The notes beneath the pieces were generated by a model. The model saw only the letters and a program-made list of their open reading frames with translations, was not told the origin of the DNA and searched no databases. Shown here in pieces: positions 53,039 through 61,485 of a stretch of 64,000 nucleotides of DNA. A program made the translations under genes and the position numbers. Source of the stretch: AWTP1-13 sp050248715 (GTDB lineage: Bacteria; Pseudomonadota; Alphaproteobacteria; Rhizobiales; Hyphomicrobiaceae); the NCBI GenBank assembly GCA_050248715.1, contig JBFWRV010000022.1, forward strand, positions 1 through 64,000, written 5' to 3'. The first letter of the stretch is position 1. Each line of letters begins with the position of its first letter.

Positions 53039-53825
53039 GCGCTTCTGTTCCGACAAAACTGTCGCGCTTCAGGCTCATTGAGTAGGCGAAGCGTTCGCCG
53101 GGATGCAGGCTGTCGGCAATCTCGAGCAGCCGGCCCGTCGCATCGAAGTAGTAGCGCGTGAGCCTGAGCGCCGGCTGGCCCTGGGCGACATTGAGACTCG
53201 CGGCATCGTCGCGGTCCAGCGATACGGCCGAGATCACCTGCTCGACGCGCGTAAAGGTAATGCCGTAGGCCTGCTCGATGGCGTCATAGATGGCGCCCTT
53301 CCTGGCCCGCAGATGGGCTTCGATACCGTCCAGCACAGGATTGAGATAGACGCGCGTGACGCAGACGGGGGCGCCGCCCGGCCCTTCGTAGCGCACGCCT
53401 GCAGCGAGTATCCAGGGCTCGCCGGGTTTGCAGCGCAGGGTTTCTGCCAGCAGCTGGTCGGCGACCGTGCGACCAATGTAGACGAGCCGCAACTCCGTCG
53501 TCTGCGCGTATTGGAGCAGATCCCCGATCGAGGCGACAGACTGGTTGAAGCGGCCGGAGCCGCTGGTGGCAATGACCTGAGTTCCCGATCCCTGCCGCCG
53601 CGTCACCAGGCCTGCCTCGCGCAGCAGCCTCAGGGCTTCGCGCGCGGTGAATCGGCTGATGTGGTGGCGCCGGCACAGGGCGACCTCGGTTGGCAGGAAA
53701 CTGCCGACGGGATAGCGGCCGCGTGCGATGTCCGCGCCGAGCTGCGCGGCGATCTCGCGGTAGCGCGGCGCATCATCGAGTGCCGCGGCACGCCGCCGCC
53801 GCTGTCGACGGCTCTTGTCGGCCAT
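52983..53825 (-). CDS. GntR-family regulator, HutC/UTRA type
   Basis: 280 residues from ATG 53825, with GAGG seven bases upstream; an ATG two codons earlier is possible. N-terminus is strongly basic (KSRRQRRRRAAALDD). Winged helix-turn-helix: PTEVALCRRHHISRFTAREA and LREAGLVTRRQGSGT. C-terminal UTRA effector domain (residues about 95-250). HutC-type proteins usually repress until a substrate-derived ligand binds. It faces MmgE/PrpD with operator site 2 between, so it likely controls itself as well as the neighbours. Confidence 0.92.
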   Translation of the reverse strand: MADKSRRQRRRRAAALDDAPRYREIAAQLGADIARGRYPVGSFLPTEVALCRRHHISRFTAREALRLLREAGLVTRRQGSGTQVIATSGSGRFNQSVASIGDLLQYAQTTELRLVYIGRTVADQLLAETLRCKPGEPWILAAGVRYEGPGGAPVCVTRVYLNPVLDGIEAHLRARKGAIYDAIEQAYGITFTRVEQVISAVSLDRDDAASLNVAQGQPALRLTRYYFDATGRLLEIADSLHPGERFAYSMSLKRDSFVGTEAPTFRRRQPETRSSAGKAA

Positions 53826-53864
53826 GACCATGCCTCGTTGCGTTCAATGGTTGCAATGCTAATA

Positions 53865-53874
53865 TGTCCGGACA
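53865..53874. promoter_or_regulatory. GntR-type operator, site 2
   Basis: TGTCCGGACA between the regulator and the MmgE/PrpD gene. On the plus strand TTGCAA (53851-53856) and TCTATA (53876-53881) resemble promoter elements with the operator in the spacer, fitting repression of both directions. Confidence 0.7.
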
Positions 53875-53894
53875 ATCTATACCATACCCGGTTG

Positions 53895-55229
53895 ATGGAA
53901 ATGACGATCGCGGAAACTTTAGCAGACATTCTGCTCCGCCCGGTCCACCCACGAGCGCGCGAGCGCGCGGCCCTGCATGTCCTGGACTGGATCGGTTGCG
54001 CCGTGCTGGGCGCCGAGAGCGATGCCGGCAGGGTGCTGCGGTCGTGGGCTGCCGACGAGTGCGGCGGGCCGTGTCGGGCGTTGCGGGCCGGCGGCCGGAG
54101 CCTCTCCACAGCCCTGGCGGTCAACGGCGCGCTGGGCAATGTGCTGGAGATGGATGACGTGCATCGCACGTCGATCCTGCATCCGGGGCCCATCGTCGTG
54201 CCGACGGCGATCGCCGTAGCGGAGCGCCAGGAAGCAGCCTCCGAGGCATTGCTCGACGCGGTCGTACGGGGCTACGAGGCGATGATCCGGATCGGCGCAT
54301 CCGTCGGGCCCGGCCACTATCGCTTCTGGCACAACACCGCCAGCTGCGGCCCGTTTGGCGCGGCCGCCGCCGCCGCATCGCTGCTCGGCCTTGAACGGCA
54401 AGCACTGGTCTGGGCGCTTGGCAATGCCGGCACCCAGTCGGGCGGTCTGTGGCAAATGCGTCACGAAGCCGTAATGTCCAAGCAGCTTCACAACGCGCGC
54501 GCGGCGCAATCCGGTGCGCTATCGGCCGACCTCGCGGCGCGCGGCTTCACTGGTCCAACCACCATTCTCGAGGGTCCGCAAGGCTTCTTCGCGGCCATGT
54601 GTCCCGACGGGGATCTTGGGCGCATCGCGGTTCGGCCCGACGCTCACTGGCACATCTTCGACACCAGCTTCAAGCCGTGGCCGGCCTGCCGCCACGCGCA
54701 CCCGGCGATCGATGCCGCGCTGGCACTCAGGGACAAGGTGGCACCCGATGAGATCGAATCGGTGCATGTCACGACCTACTTCGACGCCCTCACGTTCTGC
54801 GACAGGCCAGTACCGGAGACGCCGCTGCAGGCGAAGTTCAGCCTCCAGCACAGCGTAGCGGTAAGCCTGATCGACGGACCGCCATCGCTTGCATCCTTCG
54901 AGCCGTCGACCATCGTCGACCCGAGGGTCGTGGGGCTGCGCTCGCTGGTGTGCGTCGAGGCGGGCGAGCCTTACGTTTCGGGGTATCCCGAGCACTATGG
55001 AGCTTTGGTAGAGATCCACCTGCGGGACGGAAGCAGATGTAGGGCAGCCATCACCGACGCGCTCGGCGACCCTGCCAATCCTCTCCCTGAGGCTGCCATT
55101 GTTGACAAGGCCAAAACGCTGTTGCGGGCGGCCGCGCTTGCGCCCTCTGCCATCGACACCCTCGTCACGGCGGCGCTCCGGCTGGCCAAGGGCGGCACGG
55201 TGCGGGCGTTGGCCGAGGCCCTGCCATGA
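53895..55229 (+). CDS. MmgE/PrpD-family protein
   Basis: 444 residues from ATG 53895 (a second ATG at 53901 follows). Belongs to the MmgE/PrpD fold, which includes 2-methylcitrate dehydratase and aconitate decarboxylase: VLDWIGCAVLGAES, VNGALGNVLEMDDVHRTSIL, HPGPIVVPTAIAVAE, and SFKPWPACRHAHPAIDAA. Substrate class is a hydroxy- or tricarboxylic acid, but individual members differ. First gene of the presumed operon with the ligase and amidase, 67 bases from the next. Confidence 0.88.
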   Translation: MEMTIAETLADILLRPVHPRARERAALHVLDWIGCAVLGAESDAGRVLRSWAADECGGPCRALRAGGRSLSTALAVNGALGNVLEMDDVHRTSILHPGPIVVPTAIAVAERQEAASEALLDAVVRGYEAMIRIGASVGPGHYRFWHNTASCGPFGAAAAAASLLGLERQALVWALGNAGTQSGGLWQMRHEAVMSKQLHNARAAQSGALSADLAARGFTGPTTILEGPQGFFAAMCPDGDLGRIAVRPDAHWHIFDTSFKPWPACRHAHPAIDAALALRDKVAPDEIESVHVTTYFDALTFCDRPVPETPLQAKFSLQHSVAVSLIDGPPSLASFEPSTIVDPRVVGLRSLVCVEAGEPYVSGYPEHYGALVEIHLRDGSRCRAAITDALGDPANPLPEAAIVDKAKTLLRAAALAPSAIDTLVTAALRLAKGGTVRALAEALP

Positions 55230-55296
55230 TGAGGGATTTCCCGGCCCCAGGCGCTGCCGGCAGGCTTCTCCGCCCGACCAACCTATGAGACCAGCT

Positions 55297-56700
55297 ATGA
55301 ACACGCAGCCCTATGTCCGTTATCTCGATTTCGCGGCTCTCGCGCGGGAATATCCGATCGGCGACGATTTCATGCGCCTGATCACGTCGATAAGTCGCGA
55401 TGCGCTGCGCAAGCGGCAGGATGAGCGCTTCCGGCGCTGCGTCGCGCTGGCCTGGAAAACGCATTTCTACCGTCGCCTCTGGGGCGCCAAGGGTATCGAG
55501 CCGGGCGATATCCGTGGGCTCGACGACATCGGCAAGCTGCCGACCTTCGACAAGTCCGACATCATGGACAGCATCGACCGTGTGCCGCCCTTCGGCGATT
55601 TCCACGCCATGGATGCTTATCCGCCGCAGGAGCGTCCGCCGGTCATCTTGCACACCACGAGCGGCACCACCGGGCGACCGCAGGTGCTGCTGTTCGGCCC
55701 GCGCGGGCGAGAGATTCAGAACATCATTCTCGCGCGCAACTATCTGTTCCAGGGGTTGCGCGCCGACGACATCGTGCACTCCGTCTACGGTCATGGTCTC
55801 ATCAACGGCGGCCACTACGCACGCGAGTCCGTCACGCACTGGACGCGGGCGATCTTTATGTCCGCCGGCACGGGCATCGAGACCCGGTCGGCGACGCAGG
55901 TGGAGGTCATGCGCGATTTCGGCGCCACCGTGATCGTGGGTTTTGCGGACTACATCAAGCGGCTGTCCGAGGTGGCGCGCGAGGCCGGCATCATTCCGGG
56001 TCGCGACATTCGCATCCGCATGATCAGCGCGCACATCGGCCGCGAGGATCGACCTGCGCTGTCCTACGCCTGGGGTGGCGCGGAGGTGTTCGACTGGTAC
56101 GGTGTCGGCGATACAGGCACGATAGCGGGGGAAGGCGCGGACCACGCAGGTCTCTACGTACACGAGGACGCGCACTACCTGGAGCTGCTCGATATCGATA
56201 CCGGCCGGCCCGTGGAGGACGGTAAGACGGGGGACATGGTGACCACCGTGCTGTTCAAGGACGACATCTACCCGATGATCCGCTTCAACACGCACGACGT
56301 CTCGGCCTACCGCACGGATAGTTCGCCAATCGGCGCCACCTTCCGTCGCATCGAGGGCTTCTTGGGGCGCAGCGACAATATGGTGAAGTTGCGCGGCATC
56401 AATATCTTCCCGCAGGCGATCGGCGCCATGATGCAGGAGCGCGCCGAGTTTGCCGGCGAGTACATCTGCCGCGCTGAGCGTGATGCCAGCGGCCGGGACA
56501 GCATGACGGTCATCGCCGAGGTGCGCGGCCCCGTCGAGGCAACCGCGCTCCTGCCGATCTATCGCGAGCTTCTCAAGCGCAAGATCGGCATCGAGGTTGA
56601 TGTGGAGCTGGTTGCCCCCGGTACGACGGCGGTCCTGACGGGGATTGAAGCGCGGCAGAAGCCGATCCGGCTGATCGACGCGAGAAAGGCCAAGGCGTGA
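55297..56700 (+). CDS. Phenylacetate-CoA-ligase-like AMP-forming enzyme
   Basis: 467 residues from ATG 55297 (ATG 55285 is also in frame). PaaK-like: SRDALRKRQDERFRRCVALAW start, adenylate loop HTTSGTTGRPQVLLF, YGVGDTGT, and RFNTHDVSAY, then a C-terminal domain (GRSDNMVKLRGINIFPQAI). It activates a carboxylic acid to its CoA thioester using ATP. Its stop overlaps the amidase start (GTGA), indicating coupled translation. Confidence 0.9.
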   Translation: MNTQPYVRYLDFAALAREYPIGDDFMRLITSISRDALRKRQDERFRRCVALAWKTHFYRRLWGAKGIEPGDIRGLDDIGKLPTFDKSDIMDSIDRVPPFGDFHAMDAYPPQERPPVILHTTSGTTGRPQVLLFGPRGREIQNIILARNYLFQGLRADDIVHSVYGHGLINGGHYARESVTHWTRAIFMSAGTGIETRSATQVEVMRDFGATVIVGFADYIKRLSEVAREAGIIPGRDIRIRMISAHIGREDRPALSYAWGGAEVFDWYGVGDTGTIAGEGADHAGLYVHEDAHYLELLDIDTGRPVEDGKTGDMVTTVLFKDDIYPMIRFNTHDVSAYRTDSSPIGATFRRIEGFLGRSDNMVKLRGINIFPQAIGAMMQERAEFAGEYICRAERDASGRDSMTVIAEVRGPVEATALLPIYRELLKRKIGIEVDVELVAPGTTAVLTGIEARQKPIRLIDARKAKA

Positions 56701-58046
56701 AGGGGGTGCCCGAGGGGGTCGTGTCGCTGGCCGAGGCGCTGGCAGCCGGTCAAATCACGGCGCGCGCCGTGGTCGAGCACTATTTTGAGCGAATCGCGGC
56801 CGAGAATGGCCGCATCAACGCTTACGTCCTCGTCCTTGCCGACCAGGCTCGCGCCGAGGCAGATGCCAGCGACGCGCGGCACAAGACCGGCCGCATTCTA
56901 GGGCCCCTCGACGGTGTGCCGACGGCGGTGAAGGACAATATCGATGTGGCGGGCGTGGCAACGAGCGGGGGCATCGGCCATTACCGGGATGCAATTGCTG
57001 GCAGCGATGCGTTTGTGGTGGAGCGACTGCGGGCCGCGGGCATGCCCATCCTCGGCAAGCTCAACATGCACGAGGGCGCCCTTGGTGCGACTAACGACAA
57101 TCCGTGGTTCGGGCGATGCGAGAACCCGCACAAGGCCGGGTATACGCCGGGCGGCTCGAGCGGTGGAGCGGGCGCGGCGGTCGCCGCTGGTCTTTGCCCG
57201 GTGGCGCTCGGCACCGACACTCTAGGCTCCGTGCGCGTGCCGGCAGCCTATTGTGGAATAGCAGGGCTCAAGCCTACGTGTGGGGTGGTCAGCACGCGCG
57301 GAGTGATGCCACTGTCCTGGACGCTCGATCATGTCGGGCCGCTGGCGCCATCCGTGCGCGACCTCATGGCGGTAAGCAAGGTGCTGCTAGCGGAGGATAC
57401 GGGCTGGGCCCGGTCACGTGGCATGGCGAAGCCGGCACGACGATCCAACCCGGTGCGCATCGGCGTGCCGCGTGAGCTTGCTGGGGTGTCTCTCACCGCT
57501 GAGGTGGCGGCTGCGTTCGAGACGGCGCTGATGCGTCTGCGCGGGCAGTTCGCGGTGTCGGAAATCTCGCTCGGGAACTACGACTTCGCCGCCATGCGGC
57601 GCGAAGGCCTCCTGATCAGTGAGGTGGAGGCTGCGCTGCATCATGCTGACGCGCTGTCGGCCGACCCGGCAGGCTTTTCCGAGACGTTCCGGACCATGCT
57701 GCGTTTCGGCGCCAGCCGGCCGGCCACGCGCATTGCGGCCGCCTATTGCCGTATCGCAGAGGCCAGGCTTGCAGCACGCCGCGCCTTTGCCGAGATCGAT
57801 GCGATCGTCATGCCGACGACGCCGCAGCCTGCCTTCGCCTTCAGCGAGGACGTGCCTGTCAACCAAGCCGACCTGACGGCCTTTGCCAACATCGTTGGCT
57901 GTCCCGCTGCCTGCACGCCCATGGGGCACACGGCCGATGGGCTGCCGCTGTCGATCCAGGTCGTGATGCCGGAATTCCGTGACGAGGACGTGCTGCATCT
58001 GGCCGCGCACACCGAGGCGTTGGCGAAAGCAGATCCGTCAGAATGA
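56697..58046 (+). CDS. Amidase (amidase signature family)
   Basis: 449 residues, GTG start overlapping the ligase stop. The Ser-cisSer-Lys triad can be read: Lys in TAVKDNIDVAG, cis-Ser in GGSSGGAGAAV, and nucleophile Ser in GTDTLGSVRVPAAYCG. It hydrolyses an amide to acid and ammonia. In context it would release the acid for the adjacent CoA ligase. Its 3' end overlaps the convergent crotonase by 9 bases. Confidence 0.9.
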   Translation: MKGVPEGVVSLAEALAAGQITARAVVEHYFERIAAENGRINAYVLVLADQARAEADASDARHKTGRILGPLDGVPTAVKDNIDVAGVATSGGIGHYRDAIAGSDAFVVERLRAAGMPILGKLNMHEGALGATNDNPWFGRCENPHKAGYTPGGSSGGAGAAVAAGLCPVALGTDTLGSVRVPAAYCGIAGLKPTCGVVSTRGVMPLSWTLDHVGPLAPSVRDLMAVSKVLLAEDTGWARSRGMAKPARRSNPVRIGVPRELAGVSLTAEVAAAFETALMRLRGQFAVSEISLGNYDFAAMRREGLLISEVEAALHHADALSADPAGFSETFRTMLRFGASRPATRIAAAYCRIAEARLAARRAFAEIDAIVMPTTPQPAFAFSEDVPVNQADLTAFANIVGCPAACTPMGHTADGLPLSIQVVMPEFRDEDVLHLAAHTEALAKADPSE

Positions 58047-58808
58047 AGGCTTACGCTTGGCGAGGAAGGCGCTGACGCCTTCGGTAAAATCGGCACTTTG
58101 AAACGAGTCGCGGAAGAGGCGCCCGGCTTCCGGGTCGTCATCGCCCGCACCTGCCTCGATCCTTGCGATGATCCGCTTCATCGCCTCCACGGCAAGCCGC
58201 GAATTGCCGGCGATCGCTCCAGCGTAGGCGATCGTCTCCGCTTCCAGCCGGTCAGCCGGGACGAGGCGATCGATCAGGCCCACCGCCAGCGCTTCCTCGG
58301 CGGCGAGGATGCGACCGGAGTAGAGCATGTCGCGTGCCCGCGAGAAACCGATCGCCGAGACGAGGCGACGGGTGTCGGCAATGCTGTAGGCGATGCCGAG
58401 CCGTCCCGGCGTGATGCCGAAGCGGCCGCTCGGGTCGGAGAAGCGGATATCGCACGCGAGCGCCAAGCCGCATGCGCCGCCGATGCACGGGCCCTGGATC
58501 ATGGCGATGGCCGGCTTTGTCAGCGTGTGCAGGCGGCGCTGAGCTGTTTGCACCGCCTCGTTCGCTGCCAGGGCGCTCGCCGGCGTCACGTAGATCTCGG
58601 CGAACTCGCCGATGTCAGCTCCGGCGCCGAAAGCCGATGCATCGACCCCGCGCACGATCAGCACGCTGATCGCGTCGTCCTTCTCGACTGCATCGACCAG
58701 GCCGGGCAGGGCCCGCCACATGGCTTGGTTCATGGCGTTGCGTTGGCTGGGTCGATTGAAGATGATGTGGGCGATATTGCCTTTGCGTTCGAGTTCGATC
58801 TCGGCCAT
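58038..58808 (-). CDS. Crotonase-fold protein lacking the usual glutamates
   Basis: 256 residues. Enoyl-CoA hydratase/isomerase fold: FNRPSQRNAMNQAMW and oxyanion region PCIGGACGLALACDI. In crotonase the catalytic Glu residues lie at the CELA and QPE positions; here these read CGLA and ITP. Both are missing, so hydration by the standard mechanism is unlikely. It could be an isomerase, hydrolase or other crotonase-type enzyme. Minus strand, divergent from the PuuE-like gene with operator site 3 between. Confidence 0.88.
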   Translation of the reverse strand: MAEIELERKGNIAHIIFNRPSQRNAMNQAMWRALPGLVDAVEKDDAISVLIVRGVDASAFGAGADIGEFAEIYVTPASALAANEAVQTAQRRLHTLTKPAIAMIQGPCIGGACGLALACDIRFSDPSGRFGITPGRLGIAYSIADTRRLVSAIGFSRARDMLYSGRILAAEEALAVGLIDRLVPADRLEAETIAYAGAIAGNSRLAVEAMKRIIARIEAGAGDDDPEAGRLFRDSFQSADFTEGVSAFLAKRKPSF

Positions 58809-58851
58809 GGCGGCGCCTCGAGGTTGACGGATACCACCGGGTGCATTTATA

Positions 58852-58863
58852 TTGTCCGGACAA
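58852..58863. promoter_or_regulatory. GntR-type operator, site 3
   Basis: TTGTCCGGACAA, a perfect 12-base palindrome with core TGTCCGGACA at 58853-58862, in the 92-base gap between the divergent crotonase and PuuE-like genes. Confidence 0.7.
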
Positions 58864-58900
58864 ATTCTAGCGCGGCCGCCGATACGAGGAAATGCCCTAA

Positions 58901-59764
58901 ATGAAGCCGTACTCCTGGCCGGGGGGCGCCAACCTTGCCCTGTCGATCGTCGTCAACGTCGAGGAGGGCTCGGAGAATACGATTGCCGACGGCGACCGCG
59001 GACCGGAGCCCGTCGATGAGTTGGGCATCGTTCTGAAGAAACCGATCCGCAACTACGCCAACGAGAGCAACTACCGCTACGGCATCAAGGCAGGGGGCCC
59101 GCGCGTGCTGCAGCTCCTCGAGAAGCATCGGATCACCGCGACGTTCACCGCCGCCGCACTCGCGTTGGAGCGAGCGCCTGAGCTTGCACGCGCGATTGCG
59201 CAGGGCGGGCATGAGGCGTGCGCGCACGGCTGGCGCTGGGTGCACCAATTCCATATGCACGAAGCCGAAGAGCGGGCGTTCATCCGCAAGGCCGTGGAGT
59301 CGATCCGTGCCACCACCGGAACACGCCCGGTCGGCTGGCTGTCACGCTACCTCAACACCGCCAACACGCGCCGGCTGTTGCAGGAGGAAGGCTTCCTCTA
59401 TCACATGGACGATTTCAGCGACGACCAGCCGTTCTGGGACGTCGTCAATGGCCAGCCGATCGTCATCATGCCCTATGCGCTCGACAGCAACGACATGAAA
59501 TTCTGGACGGATCCGGCGCTGTCGACCGAGCAGTGGCTGCGCTATGCCATCGACACCTTGGAGACGCTGTGGGCAGAGGGCGCGGAGGCGCCGCGCCTGA
59601 TGTCGCTTGGGGTGCACCTGCGCATCATCGGGCGACCGGGCCGCATCGGCGTGCTCGAGCGCTTCCTTGAGCATGCATCCAAGAAGCCGGCGGTCTGGAT
59701 TGCGACGCGGCGGGCGATCGCGGAGCATTTCGCATCGCAGGTACCACCGCCCGCAGCGGCATAG
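58901..59764 (+). CDS. PuuE/NodB-like polysaccharide-deacetylase-fold hydrolase
   Basis: 287 residues, ATG with GAGGA about ten bases upstream. The fold is that of polysaccharide deacetylases, but the metal-binding DD and HxxxH motifs are replaced by NVEEGSEN and HGWRWVHQF, as in PuuE allantoinase and cyclic imidases, which open cyclic amides without the usual metal site. YRYGIKAGGPRVLQLL also resembles PuuE. It probably hydrolyses a cyclic or linear amide in this pathway. Followed 18 bases later by MaoC. Confidence 0.82.
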   Translation: MKPYSWPGGANLALSIVVNVEEGSENTIADGDRGPEPVDELGIVLKKPIRNYANESNYRYGIKAGGPRVLQLLEKHRITATFTAAALALERAPELARAIAQGGHEACAHGWRWVHQFHMHEAEERAFIRKAVESIRATTGTRPVGWLSRYLNTANTRRLLQEEGFLYHMDDFSDDQPFWDVVNGQPIVIMPYALDSNDMKFWTDPALSTEQWLRYAIDTLETLWAEGAEAPRLMSLGVHLRIIGRPGRIGVLERFLEHASKKPAVWIATRRAIAEHFASQVPPPAAA

Positions 59765-59782
59765 GCCAGGGGACGGCAGAGC

Positions 59783-60304
59783 ATGGCAGGCGAGGCAAAG
59801 AAGGTCGGCGAGAACCGCTACCGCAGCTCTCCCGGGCGCTACTACGACGACTTCATCGTCGGTGACGTCTACGAGCATCGGCCCGGCCGCACCATCACCC
59901 AGACCGACAACACCTGGTTCACGCTGCTCACCATGAACACGCATCCGATTCATTTCGACGAGGAGTATGGGAAGCATACCGAGTTCGGCCGCTGCATCGT
60001 CTGCAGCCCATTCACGGTTTCGCTGCTGGTTGGCATGAGCGTCAGCGATGTCAGCCAGAAGGCGATCGCCAACCTCGGCTGGACCGATATCAAGCTCACG
60101 CACCCGCTGTTTGCTGGCGACACCCTCTACGGGGAAACCCAGGTGCTGGAGAAGCGGGACTCCAAATCGCGTCCCGGCGCCGGGCTGGTCACGGTCAAGA
60201 CCGTTGGCCGCAACCAGTCGGGAGCCATCGTGTGCGAGTTCACGCGCACCATGCTGGTGATGAAGCGCGGCAGCAACGACGTCGAGATCAAGGCCAACTA
60301 CTAG
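59783..60304 (+). CDS. MaoC-family acyl-CoA hydratase
   Basis: 173 residues. Hot-dog fold hydratase: DDFIVGDVYEHRPGRTITQTD, MNTHPIHFDEEYGKHTEF (catalytic Asp/His region), and AGDTLYGETQVLEKRDSKS. It adds water to an enoyl-CoA and could supply the hydration step the crotonase seems unable to perform. Followed 11 bases later by the dehydrogenase. Confidence 0.9.
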   Translation: MAGEAKKVGENRYRSSPGRYYDDFIVGDVYEHRPGRTITQTDNTWFTLLTMNTHPIHFDEEYGKHTEFGRCIVCSPFTVSLLVGMSVSDVSQKAIANLGWTDIKLTHPLFAGDTLYGETQVLEKRDSKSRPGAGLVTVKTVGRNQSGAIVCEFTRTMLVMKRGSNDVEIKANY

Positions 60305-60315
60305 AGAGGACAGCG

Positions 60316-61485
60316 ATGGCCGCGTCCCGCCCGCAGCGCACGACCGACCTTGCCGAAGAGGCGCAACTCCTCGATGCCATCGGGAAGTGGCTCGACAGGG
60401 ACGTGAAGCCGCACGTGGCGAAGCTTGAGCACGGCGACATCTATCCGGCAGAGATGGTCGAGCAAATGAAGGCGATGGGGCTGTTCGGTGCGGTGATCGA
60501 TCCAGCCCACGGCGGCCTCGGCCTCTCCGCTTCCACCTACGCCAAGATCGTGACGCGCATCTCGGAAGTGTGGATGTCGCTCACGGGCATCTTCAACTCC
60601 CACCTGATGATGGCCGTACTGGTCGAACGCTACGGCAACGACGAGCAGAAGAGGCGTTGGCTGCCGCGCATGGCTAGCGGCGAGTTGCGCGGCGGACTGG
60701 GGCTAACGGAGCCCGATGCGGGTACCGACCTTCAGGGGATACGCATGCGCGCGGTGCGCCAAGGCGACCACTACGTCGTGAACGGCACCAAGACGTGGAT
60801 CAGCAACGGCATCGAGGGTTCGTGCTTTGCCGTCCTCGTCAAAACGGACCCCGCCGTCAATGCGCCGCGGCAGGGCATGTCCATGTTCATCATGGAGAAA
60901 GGCCCTGGCCTCCGTGTCTCGCGCAAGCTCGAGAAGCTCGGCTACAAGGGCATTGATTCGGCCGAGCTAGTGTTCGACGCCTACAAGGTCCCCGCGACGA
61001 ACTTGCTGGCCGGCGAAGGACAGGGATTCTATCTGGCTGTCAGCGGGCTCGAGCTCGGCCGCATCAATGTGGCGGCGCGCTCGGTCGGCATTGCCAGCGC
61101 CGCGTTGATGGAGGCCGTGCGCTACGCTCAGCTGCGCAAGACCTTCGGCAAGCCGATCTGCCAGCACCAGGCAATCCAGCTGAAGCTCGGCGAGATGGCG
61201 ACCCGCGTGGAGGCATCGCGGTTGCTGGTGGAGAACGCGGCTCGCGCCTACGACGCGGGCGAGCGCTGCGACATGGAGGCGGGCATGGCGAAATACTTCG
61301 CCTCCGAATCAGCGGTCGAGAATGCCCTGGAGGCCATGCGCATCCATGGCGGCTACGGCTATTCGAAGGAATTCCCCATCGAGCGGCTCTATCGTGACGC
61401 GCCGCTGATGTGCATCGGCGAGGGCACCAATGAGATGCAGCGCATCATCATCGCCCGTCAGCTCGTCGAGCGGAACAAGGTGTGA
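60316..61485 (+). CDS. Acyl-CoA dehydrogenase
   Basis: 389 residues from ATG 60316 (GAGAGGA upstream). Standard FAD dehydrogenase: GLGLTEPDAGTDLQGIRM, TKTWISNGIEGSCF, RKTFGKPICQHQAIQLKLGEM, and the catalytic Glu in CIGEGTNEMQ. It makes an enoyl-CoA for the MaoC hydratase. Stop overlaps the CoA-transferase start (GTGA). Confidence 0.93.
   Translation: MAASRPQRTTDLAEEAQLLDAIGKWLDRDVKPHVAKLEHGDIYPAEMVEQMKAMGLFGAVIDPAHGGLGLSASTYAKIVTRISEVWMSLTGIFNSHLMMAVLVERYGNDEQKRRWLPRMASGELRGGLGLTEPDAGTDLQGIRMRAVRQGDHYVVNGTKTWISNGIEGSCFAVLVKTDPAVNAPRQGMSMFIMEKGPGLRVSRKLEKLGYKGIDSAELVFDAYKVPATNLLAGEGQGFYLAVSGLELGRINVAARSVGIASAALMEAVRYAQLRKTFGKPICQHQAIQLKLGEMATRVEASRLLVENAARAYDAGERCDMEAGMAKYFASESAVENALEAMRIHGGYGYSKEFPIERLYRDAPLMCIGEGTNEMQRIIIARQLVERNKV

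Noticed and set aside
53103..53894. Upstream extension of the MmgE/PrpD frame across the gntR gene
   Set aside because: It is the open opposite strand of gntR in GC-rich DNA. The operator and ATG 53895 fit a start there.
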